Shown: positions 1-6,260, counted from the first letter of the stretch. The stretch is 8,638 nt of DNA from Lentimicrobiaceae bacterium (GCA_009787675.1 WQSU01000099.1:1-8638), one strand, 5' to 3'. Notes: generated by a model not told the origin, from the letters alone. Numbers and translations: made by a program.

Positions 1-65
1 GGTGTATTAACAGAACTTTGTGAAGAATAATCGTTTTGGGGGATAAACTACCTTAAAATATTAAA

Positions 66-73
66 TATTTTTG
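66..73 (+). promoter_or_regulatory. Candidate Bacteroidota -7 promoter element for the deiminase gene
   Basis: The octamer TATTTTTG fits the Bacteroidota primary-sigma -7 consensus TAnnTTTG exactly. It would start transcription near position 79, leaving a leader of about 20 nt before the ATG at 99. The nearest TTG that could serve as a -33 element is at 36-38, 27 nt upstream, which is longer than the usual spacing of about 19-23 nt. The -33 part is therefore weak and the call rests on the -7 match and its position. The same octamer occurs in the divergent promoter at 5101-5126. Confidence 0.5.
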
Positions 74-98
74 CAACCTCTTTATAAACATCAACTCT

Positions 99-2111
99 AT
101 GAAAAAAAATTTACTATTAGTAATCGTATTTTTCTCAGGCATTTTTGCTGTTTTAGCACAACCCATTTATAATGAAGATGGTATTCGACTTTACCATGTT
201 CCTTCACAAGAAGAAATGGCGTGGGCAAAAAGCAAAGGAATTGTTCCTCCTACTGTGGCGCCGGCGCCTCCGCCAACAGGACAACTGCGCCCTATTGCGG
301 AGTATGAACCTGCAGAAGCAGTGTTGGTTCGCTATCCATTTGGTATTCCGGTTACGTTAATTCAAAAGATGGCAGAAGATACCAAAGTCATTACGATTGT
401 AACCGCCGAAAACAAGCCAACGGTAGTGAGCCAGTATAACCAATATGGAGTAAAGATGGCTAATTGCGATTTTTTAATAGCCCCTTCAAATAGCTACTGG
501 ACGCGAGACTATGGTCCATGGTTTATGGCAATTGATAATGGCGAAGTAGCTATTTATGACTTTACTTATAATAGAACCTATTCGGGAGGTAGATATCAGG
601 ATAATCAAATAAATACACAACTTGCAGCTCATTTGTCCGGCGACGGGGTGCAGATAGATAGATATACCTCCACGCTTTTACTTGCAGGTGGGAATTATAT
701 GAATGATGGCACAAGTCAGGCAGCTTCTTCAATAGAACAATTCTATGAAGATAATCCCGGTTGGACGGTCCCACAAATCAAAGCGCATTTTTTGGAATAT
801 CTCGGTGTAGAGCAATATCATTTACTAAATGATGCTTTAGGGGACTATATAAACCACATTGATTGCTGGGGAAAATATCTTGCTCCCGACAAAGTAATGA
901 TTGGGCAAGTGCCCGCCAACCATCCAAGATATAATGCGTATGAAACTGTTGCCAACTATTTTGCGTCACTAACATCTCCTTATGGTACTCCCATGCGGGT
1001 TTACAGGGTATATACTCCCGGAACTACTAATAACCCAACACCATACACCAACTCTTTAATTTTAAATAAGAAAGTTTTCATTCCTCTAACGGGAAATGCC
1101 AACGATGCAGCCGCAGTTCAGGCATATAAAGATGCAATGCCCGGTTATCAAGTTTTTGGAATTAATTATAATTTTTGGGAAAGCACCGATGCCCTGCACT
1201 GCCGCACTCACGAGATTGCAGACAGATGTATGTTGTATATTAAACACCAGCCGATTTTTGGGAACATCGCCCACACAGGAGAAGTAACTTTTAGTACCGA
1301 ACTTTACTCTTATTGCGAAAACAATATCTATTCCGATTCTGTAATTGCTTATGTTAGAGTTGATGGTGGAGAATATGTGGGATATCACATGGCTCATATG
1401 GGTAACAATACTTGGGAAGTAACCGTGAGCGATTTTCCTAACAAAACCATAAATGTGGAGTATTATATCTTTGCCGCAGACGAGTCCGGCAGAAGAGAGT
1501 GCCATCCTTATATCGGAGCGCCTGACCCACACAAATTTAACTTAGTCAGCACAGGAACACCTCTGTTAAGTTTGGATAAAACAAGTTCATACGTAGTGCT
1601 TGACGGCGTAACGGTAATGGAAGATCAAATCACCCTTTCTAACCATGGCGATACGGAACTTGAGTTTGAAATCACAGATATTCAATTCACGGCAAAATTG
1701 GATGCCGCGCCGCTCAGCGGCAAAATTCAACCGAACAGTTCGCAAGTCATTACTTTAACTTACGATTGTACAGGGGCTAAAAACATAGAATATACTGGTA
1801 GTATGAAACTGTTAAGCAACGACCCAATCACTCCTGAAGTGAACATTTCTTTGCGTGCTACTGTAGTTTTGGGTATTAACGATGTGAAAAAACCTTCCAT
1901 TCTAATTTACCCCAATCCTGCCAATACAGTGGTTAATATCAATTACAATGACGTAAACCCAACGAAAGCTTGTATTTACAATTTCTTAGGGTTACCACTT
2001 AAAGAGATCACCCTTACCAAAGGCACCAATACAATTAACCTTAAAGAGATGCCCGCCGGTATCTATTTTATTAAAATAAAAACAGGGGTTTATAAAGTGA
2101 TTAAACAATAA
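99..2111 (+). CDS. Secreted peptidylarginine/agmatine deiminase family protein with T9SS sorting domain
   Basis: Guanidino-group deiminase of the PAD_porph family (PF04371), 670 aa, predicted to be secreted and converting an arginine-type substrate to a citrulline-type product plus ammonia. Residues 1-20 are a Sec signal peptide (cleavage after VLA, before Gln21). The catalytic domain covers about 60-385. By motif it matches Porphyromonas gingivalis PPAD: Asp137 in WTRDYGPW, His253 and Asp255 in HIDCWGKYL, Asn318 in YTNSLIL, and nucleophile Cys368 in DALHCRTHE. Residues about 390-483 form an Ig-like domain ending in GAPDPHKF, as in PPAD. About 488-590 is an extra beta-rich domain that I read as ASH/DUF1573-like. 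About 592-670 is a type A Por secretion tail with YPNP at 604-607 and PAGIYFIKI at 652-660. The start is set by the signal peptide and the -7 element upstream. Arg159 matches PPAD Arg152, but Tyr161 occupies the place of PPAD Arg154, so specificity for C-terminal arginine is doubtful. Substrate (peptide, arginine or agmatine) is not decided by the sequence. Confidence 0.9.
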   Translation: MKKNLLLVIVFFSGIFAVLAQPIYNEDGIRLYHVPSQEEMAWAKSKGIVPPTVAPAPPPTGQLRPIAEYEPAEAVLVRYPFGIPVTLIQKMAEDTKVITIVTAENKPTVVSQYNQYGVKMANCDFLIAPSNSYWTRDYGPWFMAIDNGEVAIYDFTYNRTYSGGRYQDNQINTQLAAHLSGDGVQIDRYTSTLLLAGGNYMNDGTSQAASSIEQFYEDNPGWTVPQIKAHFLEYLGVEQYHLLNDALGDYINHIDCWGKYLAPDKVMIGQVPANHPRYNAYETVANYFASLTSPYGTPMRVYRVYTPGTTNNPTPYTNSLILNKKVFIPLTGNANDAAAVQAYKDAMPGYQVFGINYNFWESTDALHCRTHEIADRCMLYIKHQPIFGNIAHTGEVTFSTELYSYCENNIYSDSVIAYVRVDGGEYVGYHMAHMGNNTWEVTVSDFPNKTINVEYYIFAADESGRRECHPYIGAPDPHKFNLVSTGTPLLSLDKTSSYVVLDGVTVMEDQITLSNHGDTELEFEITDIQFTAKLDAAPLSGKIQPNSSQVITLTYDCTGAKNIEYTGSMKLLSNDPITPEVNISLRATVVLGINDVKKPSILIYPNPANTVVNINYNDVNPTKACIYNFLGLPLKEITLTKGTNTINLKEMPAGIYFIKIKTGVYKVIKQ

Positions 2112-2168
2112 TATTGTTCCGCTATTCTTTAGAGAATGAGTTGCAATTTTTTGGATTTTAATACACTT

Positions 2169-2190
2169 TAATGGGTATTAATACCTATTA
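2169..2190. terminator. Near-perfect palindrome between convergent genes, possible bidirectional terminator
   Basis: A 22-nt inverted repeat, TAATGGGTA TTAA TACCTATTA, has one G-T pair in an otherwise complete stem of nine pairs around a TTAA loop. It sits 57 nt after the deiminase stop and includes the stop codon of the leftward thioesterase gene (2188-2190). The position between convergent genes suits a shared terminator. Neither strand has a strong T tract after the stem, so a standard intrinsic terminator is not proven. Confidence 0.35.
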
Positions 2191-2586
2191 CTCCCCAACA
2201 GCAATCAGCCGCTTATAATTTTCCGGAACCTCTTTTGAGCAGTTTTTTTCTCTGTCAATCGCTACCAACGTACTGTGACAGGTGCTTTTAATTACCTCTG
2301 TGTTGGCATCCACAAGATGTTGTCGCATTTTCATGCTTCGACTGCCCATTTCGTATATTTCAGTTTGGCAAATCATATTGTCGTGAAGGCGAATTTGTTG
2401 CCTGAAATCAAGCGTTATGTTCACTAAAACCAAATCAAAATTAGTCCAGTCGATTTTGGTTTTCAGCACGGTTTCAAAATAGTTCATTCGTGCAAAATCA
2501 AAAAGATGGCACTGGGCTCCGTTGTTCACATGCCCAAAAGAATCAAGGTCGCTGAGGCGGATTTGAATGGAGGTGAGGTGGGGCAT
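2188..2586 (-). CDS. Acyl-CoA thioesterase, hotdog fold (4HBT/FadM-YbgC type)
   Basis: A single-domain hotdog thioesterase of 132 aa, the usual length for the 4-hydroxybenzoyl-CoA thioesterase family, predicted to hydrolyse acyl-CoA thioesters in the cytoplasm. The signature is at residues 13-22, DLDSFGHVNN, followed by FDFARMNYFE at about 30-39. Asp15 matches the catalytic Asp17 of Pseudomonas 4HBT, and the DLDxFxHVNN form is close to FadM-type enzymes. No signal peptide is present. The ATG at 2586 is preceded by a run of six C and, nine codons upstream in frame, by a stop, so no longer start is likely. It lies 78 nt downstream of the cysteate synthase gene on the same strand, across a tandem-repeat spacer. 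I found no separate -7 element in that spacer, so read-through expression is likely. The acyl substrate cannot be told from the sequence. Involvement in trimming acyl-CoA for lipid synthesis is speculation from its neighbour. Confidence 0.85.
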   Translation of the reverse strand: MPHLTSIQIRLSDLDSFGHVNNGAQCHLFDFARMNYFETVLKTKIDWTNFDLVLVNITLDFRQQIRLHDNMICQTEIYEMGSRSMKMRQHLVDANTEVIKSTCHSTLVAIDREKNCSKEVPENYKRLIAVGE

Positions 2587-2602
2587 GGGGGGAGTGGTTA
2601 GT

Positions 2603-2634
2603 GGTTTATTGGTTTATAGGTGTATAGGTGTAAT
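2603..2634. repeat. Degenerate octamer tandem repeat, about 4 copies
   Basis: Four consecutive 8-nt units can be read: GGTTTATT, GGTTTATA, GGTGTATA and GGTGTAAT, each differing from the next by one or two bases. The block lies in the spacer between the thioesterase and cysteate synthase genes and runs directly into the period-7 array that follows. Confidence 0.75.
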
Positions 2635-2686
2635 TCCTAATTCTTAATTCCTAATTCTTAATTCCTAATTCCTAATTCCTAATTTT
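2631..2686. repeat. Heptamer tandem repeat TAATTCY, 7 copies plus one decayed copy
   Basis: Seven tandem units of TAATTCC or TAATTCT start at 2631, 2638, 2645, 2652, 2659, 2666 and 2673, followed by a decayed eighth copy TAATTTT at 2680-2686. The array overlaps the 3' end of the leftward cysteate synthase gene. On that strand the units read GGAATTA, and they encode the last residues LGIRN and the TAG stop (2667-2665). A unit length of 7 is not a multiple of 3, so every register soon meets a TAG or TAA. Confidence 0.9.
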
Positions 2687-3960
2687 TCAATTACCCGCAT
2701 CACCTCCTCCTCTTTCGGGTTCATTTCAAAAATATGGTTTGGTTTGAGATAGTGTAGGGAGTGGGATTTTTTAAACAACTTTTCTCCGCCACCTGTGATA
2801 TTGAGCATGATGATTTTTGATTTGTCAATTTCATTGTTTTCAACAGCTTTTAGGAGATTTGCGGTGGCAACAGCAGCAGCAGGGTGAATGTCAATGCCTT
2901 CCATTTCTTCAAAGAGTGCTGCGGCGTGACGTGCCTCCTCATTGCTAATGGCGGCAAATGCACCACCGGCGTCAATCATGGCATCAAACAAACCGCCTGC
3001 GACGCTGTAAGGCGGTTTGCGATTCGACAATACTTTAGCGTCAATCTCTTCCACTTGCTTTCGGGCTTCCATGTCGTTGAAAGGCAACAATTCTCTGGAG
3101 TTTGCATTCCATGCGTTGAGCATGGGGAGAAACGGGAGGTTCTGGGAGAGGAACAGTTTCATCTTTTTGTTGGAGAACCTGCCGTCGGCAATCAACCTTA
3201 AATTGGCTTCATAAGCAGCAATGGCGCCTGTGCCGCTTCCCACAGCTTGAAAATAATAATCGGGAATTTCACCGATGAAAGTGGTGGCAGAGAGCATAGT
3301 AGTTGCCATCCCGTCTCTTCTCGCAACGTTTTTAGCGCCTCCTTCAGGATAATAATTGTTAGATTTTACCACAATATTGCTCAAGTGAATGGCATCGAAA
3401 TAGTCGCAGCCACTTTTTGCACAAATCAGTTTCACGCAGTCGTTCAGCGGTTTGTCGAACCAAAGAGCATCTAAGTTATCCTCCGGCACACAAAGCAACA
3501 ATGGGATGTAGTTGTCGGAGCACACTTTAGCAAATGCTCGGGCGGTGTTTCCTGCCGAAGCCACCACCAAAACGCCTTTCCTGTCAGAAGTGATGCGTCC
3601 GCAAACTGAGTACGCCTCCGTTTCCTTGAAAGAGCAGGTGGTCATATTTGCGCCAATTTCAGGAAAATAGCCGCTAAAGCAGATATAGAGTTTATCTACA
3701 TTCAAATAATTTGCCAAAGTTTTACTTTTGTAGGTTACCGGAGCGCAAGAACCTTGCAGAAAGCGTGATACGGGCAACCAATCGGCAAACTTGTAGATGC
3801 CATAAGCATCTTCCTTAGGAATAAGTTGTTTTTTTTCGTAAATCGCTCTGATTAAGGAAGGTCTCTCGCCCAACGGATCATCAAGCAGCCAGCCGGTATC
3901 TTCAAACTCCCTACCGGAAGCCACATTCATCAATCTATAAGAAGTAGGAAAAGTTTGCAT
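2665..3960 (-). CDS. Cysteate synthase (PLP-dependent, threonine synthase-like)
   Basis: A fold-type II PLP enzyme, 431 aa, cytosolic, best matched to cysteate synthase (TIGR03844), which replaces the phosphate of O-phospho-L-serine with sulfite to give L-cysteate. Landmarks by residue are YKSK at 77-80, SFKETEA at 110-116 with Lys112 as the likely Schiff-base lysine (compare SFKDRG of threonine synthase), the SAGNTA loop at 135-140 with Asn138, the cofactor phosphate loop GSGTGA at 241-246, and TGGGEK at 389-394. The family was characterised in Methanosarcina for coenzyme M synthesis. In Bacteroidota L-cysteate feeds sulfonolipids, which is the inferred role here. The ATG at 3960 follows the DUF4831 stop by only 3 nt, so the two are probably cotranscribed. 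The C-terminal LGIRN and the stop codon lie within a heptamer repeat array. A divergent threonine synthase is the main alternative, but the long N-terminal region and the SFKETEA motif favour cysteate synthase. Confidence 0.82.
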   Translation of the reverse strand: MQTFPTSYRLMNVASGREFEDTGWLLDDPLGERPSLIRAIYEKKQLIPKEDAYGIYKFADWLPVSRFLQGSCAPVTYKSKTLANYLNVDKLYICFSGYFPEIGANMTTCSFKETEAYSVCGRITSDRKGVLVVASAGNTARAFAKVCSDNYIPLLLCVPEDNLDALWFDKPLNDCVKLICAKSGCDYFDAIHLSNIVVKSNNYYPEGGAKNVARRDGMATTMLSATTFIGEIPDYYFQAVGSGTGAIAAYEANLRLIADGRFSNKKMKLFLSQNLPFLPMLNAWNANSRELLPFNDMEARKQVEEIDAKVLSNRKPPYSVAGGLFDAMIDAGGAFAAISNEEARHAAALFEEMEGIDIHPAAAVATANLLKAVENNEIDKSKIIMLNITGGGEKLFKKSHSLHYLKPNHIFEMNPKEEEVMRVIEKLGIRN

Positions 3961-3963
3961 GTA

Positions 3964-5082
3964 TTAATAAATATAGCTCCATTTTCCAATTTCAAAACTA
4001 TTCAAATTGGGGGGCAATATTTCCAACAATCCAAACTGATAAATGGGAAATACACCTAATAAATCCTCAGAATCGCCATGTACCAGCGAAACAAAAGTAG
4101 GCACTGCTTTTCTGATGGAATAGCCATTGTTCTTCCTTGATTTGAGTGAAGATGCATCTGTTTCACGAAAATGGGTTTGTTGTTCGGTCTCAAGTTGAGG
4201 TTTGCATTTTAAATAATAATTATAAGCAATAGTTTTATTCATTGAGGGGCTAAAACCGGCATTAGGAACTACTGAACAAACCGGCAATATCAGAGAGCCT
4301 TTTTCAGGATATACCACAACAGTTTCACAAATATCTTCAAAGACGGTGATTCCGGTAAACAACTCCAAATATTTTTTTTCCAATTCATTCAGTTGGTTCA
4401 CAATATATTCAAATGCTTCTACTTCTAAAGCAACTTCTTGAGCAAGAGAAAGGATGGCATAGCGGTCTGCTCTTACTTTTTCAATAAAATCAACAGCTTC
4501 CTGAGCTTGTTGTGCTAATGTTTTTTTAGTAATATTTTTCAGTGTTACAGGAACTTGCATAACTACGCCGTCAACAATTTTGGTTTCTGTATAAGTTTCA
4601 TAGGTATGTTGTAAAACTACGTCTGCATAATTTTTAAAGAAATCGGGTAATATGTCTGCAAGAGAGTGTTCAAAATTGGAAGAAATTTGCAGGTCTGGAG
4701 CTCCTTCATTTTTATATAATGTTTTTAAAAAATTGCTTTTGATTTGTTCCGCAGAAAGCTCCGCCACAAATTGAAACTTGGCATCAGGAATCGTAAAGTG
4801 AGCGATAGTAACGTTTTTTAAATGAAATTCCGTTGTGTTTTGTTGGCAATAATTGGTAATGCCCAATAATTTTTCTGCAAAATCGGCATACAGCCCCATA
4901 ATATTAGAGGTTTTTGTAATCACAACATCCACTTTAAAAGCGGTTTTAGGCAAGGTGTAGAAAAAAGTAGGATTGGTAATAGCTGTTAGCGAAGCTATCG
5001 GCAGTTGATACACTGCTTTTTGAGAGTAAAGATTTTGAAAAACTATCAAAATCAAAAAAATAGAGAAAGATTTTTTTAGCAT
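3964..5082 (-). CDS. DUF4831 family exported protein of unknown function
   Basis: A 372-aa protein matched by pattern to the Bacteroidota family DUF4831 (PF16115), whose function is unknown. I chose the ATG at 5082 rather than the longer open frame back to 5208. The internal start gives a clean Sec signal peptide (KK followed by SIFLILIVFQNLYS, cleavage after about residue 20) and sits about 18 nt below a minus-strand TAttTTTG element. The longer frame would run 83 nt into the divergent gene. Family-like stretches are YTLPKTAFKVDV at about 42-53, a helical segment with AQQAQEAVDFIEKVRADRYAIL at about 190-211, and LNELEKKYLELFTG at about 231-244. No lipobox, transmembrane helix beyond the signal, or known catalytic motif was seen. 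It is the first gene of the leftward group and lies 3 nt before cysteate synthase, suggesting joint expression. Export to the periplasm or outer membrane is inferred. Confidence 0.75.
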   Translation of the reverse strand: MLKKSFSIFLILIVFQNLYSQKAVYQLPIASLTAITNPTFFYTLPKTAFKVDVVITKTSNIMGLYADFAEKLLGITNYCQQNTTEFHLKNVTIAHFTIPDAKFQFVAELSAEQIKSNFLKTLYKNEGAPDLQISSNFEHSLADILPDFFKNYADVVLQHTYETYTETKIVDGVVMQVPVTLKNITKKTLAQQAQEAVDFIEKVRADRYAILSLAQEVALEVEAFEYIVNQLNELEKKYLELFTGITVFEDICETVVVYPEKGSLILPVCSVVPNAGFSPSMNKTIAYNYYLKCKPQLETEQQTHFRETDASSLKSRKNNGYSIRKAVPTFVSLVHGDSEDLLGVFPIYQFGLLEILPPNLNSFEIGKWSYIY

Positions 5083-5100
5083 AGAAACATGATTTAAAAT

Positions 5101-5126
5101 TGCGGCAAAAATATATTTTTGCCGCA
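5101..5126. promoter_or_regulatory. Perfect 26-bp palindrome, candidate symmetrical divergent promoter
   Basis: The arms TGCGGCAAAAATA and TATTTTTGCCGCA are exact reverse complements with no spacer. Each strand thereby carries TATTTTTG, an exact match to the -7 consensus TAnnTTTG: 5114-5121 on plus and 5113-5106 on minus, back to back. The minus copy would start transcription near 5100, about 18 nt before the DUF4831 ATG at 5082. The plus copy would start at or next to the ATG at 5126, giving a leaderless or nearly leaderless mRNA for the nucleotidase-domain gene. No TTG at the usual -33 distance was found for either copy. A weaker plus element, TAAAATTG at 5095-5102, could give a normal leader instead. 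The palindrome could also be a binding site for a dimeric regulator. Confidence 0.55.
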
Positions 5127-5926
5127 TGTTATCATTAATCAGAAAAAATACAAACTTTTTTTTCATTCTTTTTTTTACTGTTTCAATTTTTACATGCAAC
5201 TTTTGCACCTCGGTAAATGCGCAAAATAATTACCACTATCAATATGAAGTCGTAAAAATGGATTCAACTTTTGATAAAGACGCCGACTTGACGATTGAAA
5301 CTTATATGTCTTATTTAAAACAAGATAAAGACAAAGTGATGGATATACCCATTGGCACTTCCAAAGAGATTCTGAAGTCATTTCTGCCGATGAGCCCTTT
5401 GTCTAATTTATTGGTTGACATACTTTTTGAATGGGGAAACGAGTACCTGTCCTCTCAAAAAATGGAAAAAGTCGATTTGGCGTTGCTAAACTTTGGTGGC
5501 ATTAGGGCAGCCTTGCCTCAAGGCAAAATTACCATAGGAGATGTTTACCAAATTATTCCTTTCGATAATAGTGTGGCTTTTGTTTTTATAAAAGGAAGCG
5601 AATTGAAGAAAATGTTCGACCGTTTCACTGAGAAAAAAAATGCGCCGTTAGCAAATGTTCAAACGACATACAGCGCCAATAGATTGTTTTCCTGTACCAT
5701 TGGTGGCACACCTTTAGAACCGGATAAAACATATACTCTGGTTACTATCGACTTTTTAGCGCTGGGCGGTGATGATTTTTTAAAGCAGCTTCATTTCGAA
5801 TCTACCCTCTATCTTAACACCCTGTTGCGTGATGTTTTATTAGATGCAATAAAACAGAAAACAGTGCAAGGTATTGAAATTGAGGGAGTGAAAGATCATA
5901 GGGTGATCATTAAACCAACACCGTAA
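5126..5926 (+). CDS. Exported 5'-nucleotidase C-terminal domain protein lacking the metallophosphatase domain
   Basis: A 266-aa protein consisting of a signal peptide and the C-terminal, nucleotide-binding domain of 5'-nucleotidases (PF02872, UshA type). Residues 1-32 are a Sec signal with a Phe/Ile-rich core and cleavage after VNA. C24 and C27 are not preceded by a good lipobox. The domain covers about 85-245, with NFGGIR at 122-127, IIPFDN at 143-148 and FLALGGDDF at 210-218, the conserved substrate-pocket motifs of the family. The N-terminal metal-binding phosphoesterase domain that performs catalysis in UshA is absent. In many Bacteroidota this half is a separate gene next to a metallophosphatase gene, but no such partner follows here. 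Activity would require a partner encoded elsewhere, or the protein may bind nucleotides without cleaving them. The ATG at 5126 is the only start that keeps the signal peptide, and its A is the last base of the palindrome. Confidence 0.85.
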   Translation: MLSLIRKNTNFFFILFFTVSIFTCNFCTSVNAQNNYHYQYEVVKMDSTFDKDADLTIETYMSYLKQDKDKVMDIPIGTSKEILKSFLPMSPLSNLLVDILFEWGNEYLSSQKMEKVDLALLNFGGIRAALPQGKITIGDVYQIIPFDNSVAFVFIKGSELKKMFDRFTEKKNAPLANVQTTYSANRLFSCTIGGTPLEPDKTYTLVTIDFLALGGDDFLKQLHFESTLYLNTLLRDVLLDAIKQKTVQGIEIEGVKDHRVIIKPTP

Positions 5927-6260
5927 TCAGTCCCGCATATCCCTTATTTTCGCATAGAAAGCCCTCACTTCTAATGTGCTTGGTACAGACAATATTTCAC
6001 CATTTGCACACAGTTTCATTATCAAAAAATGCCGCCAATTTCATCGCCTCCTGTTACAATAAAGTAATATCTTTTTTTCATGCTCTTATGGAGGTTATAA
6101 AAAAAGTCAAAAAGTCGGCACGAAGATAATAAATAAAGTATCTTATATCATTTTATTGCTTTCTCTCATTCTGTTTTCTCCTTTTTAGCTTTTTTAGCCA
6201 AACATATAATAATTGACCAAAAAAACTGTTTTTATACGCGGCAAAAAAAATAACCACACA
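5927..6260. other. Gene-poor intergenic stretch, 334 nt
   Basis: No gene of credible length is present. On the minus strand there are two tiny adjoining reading frames, 6081-6022 (19 codons, beginning MKKRYYFIVTGG) and 6019-5927 (30 codons, beginning MKLCANGEILSV), with stop and next start 2 nt apart. They may be decayed coding remnants or chance. Near 6044-6078 a weak stem TTAC/GTAA followed by a run of seven T could end the nucleotidase-domain transcript. Promoter signals for the receptor gene are poor: TTG at 6213-6215 with TA-rich sequence 17-19 nt downstream, or TAGCTTTT at 6186-6193, one base from the -7 consensus. The 10-mer GCGGCAAAAA at 6238-6247 also occurs in the left arm of the palindrome at 5102-5111. 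Confidence 0.6.

Noticed and set aside
257..268. GC-rich 12-bp palindrome GGCGCCGGCGCC within the deiminase gene
   Set aside because: It encodes part of the Ala/Pro-rich linker after the signal peptide (VAPAPPP), and codon choice for Ala and Pro explains it.
1086..1532. Open frame of 148 codons on the minus strand
   Set aside because: It lies entirely antisense to the deiminase catalytic and Ig-like domains, which have clear conserved motifs. The antisense translation shows no recognisable domain.
2587..2592. Run of six G (six C on the coding strand) directly before the thioesterase ATG as a phase-variable tract
   Set aside because: Six bases is short for slipped-strand variation, and it lies outside the coding frame, so length changes would not switch the protein.
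2884..3214. Overlapping plus-strand open frames of 105 and 65 codons
   Set aside because: Both are antisense to the cysteate synthase gene and have no signal peptide, domain or plausible start context.
3993..4000. Minus-strand TAGTTTTG, a -7 consensus match before the cysteate synthase gene
   Set aside because: It lies inside the DUF4831 coding region, the -33 spacing (TTG 23 nt away) is marginal, and the 3-nt gene spacing already explains expression. A chance match in AT-rich DNA is likely.
5083..5208. N-terminal extension of the DUF4831 frame to an ATG at 5208
   Set aside because: It would add 42 residues before a good signal peptide, overlap the divergent gene by 83 nt and cross the promoter palindrome.
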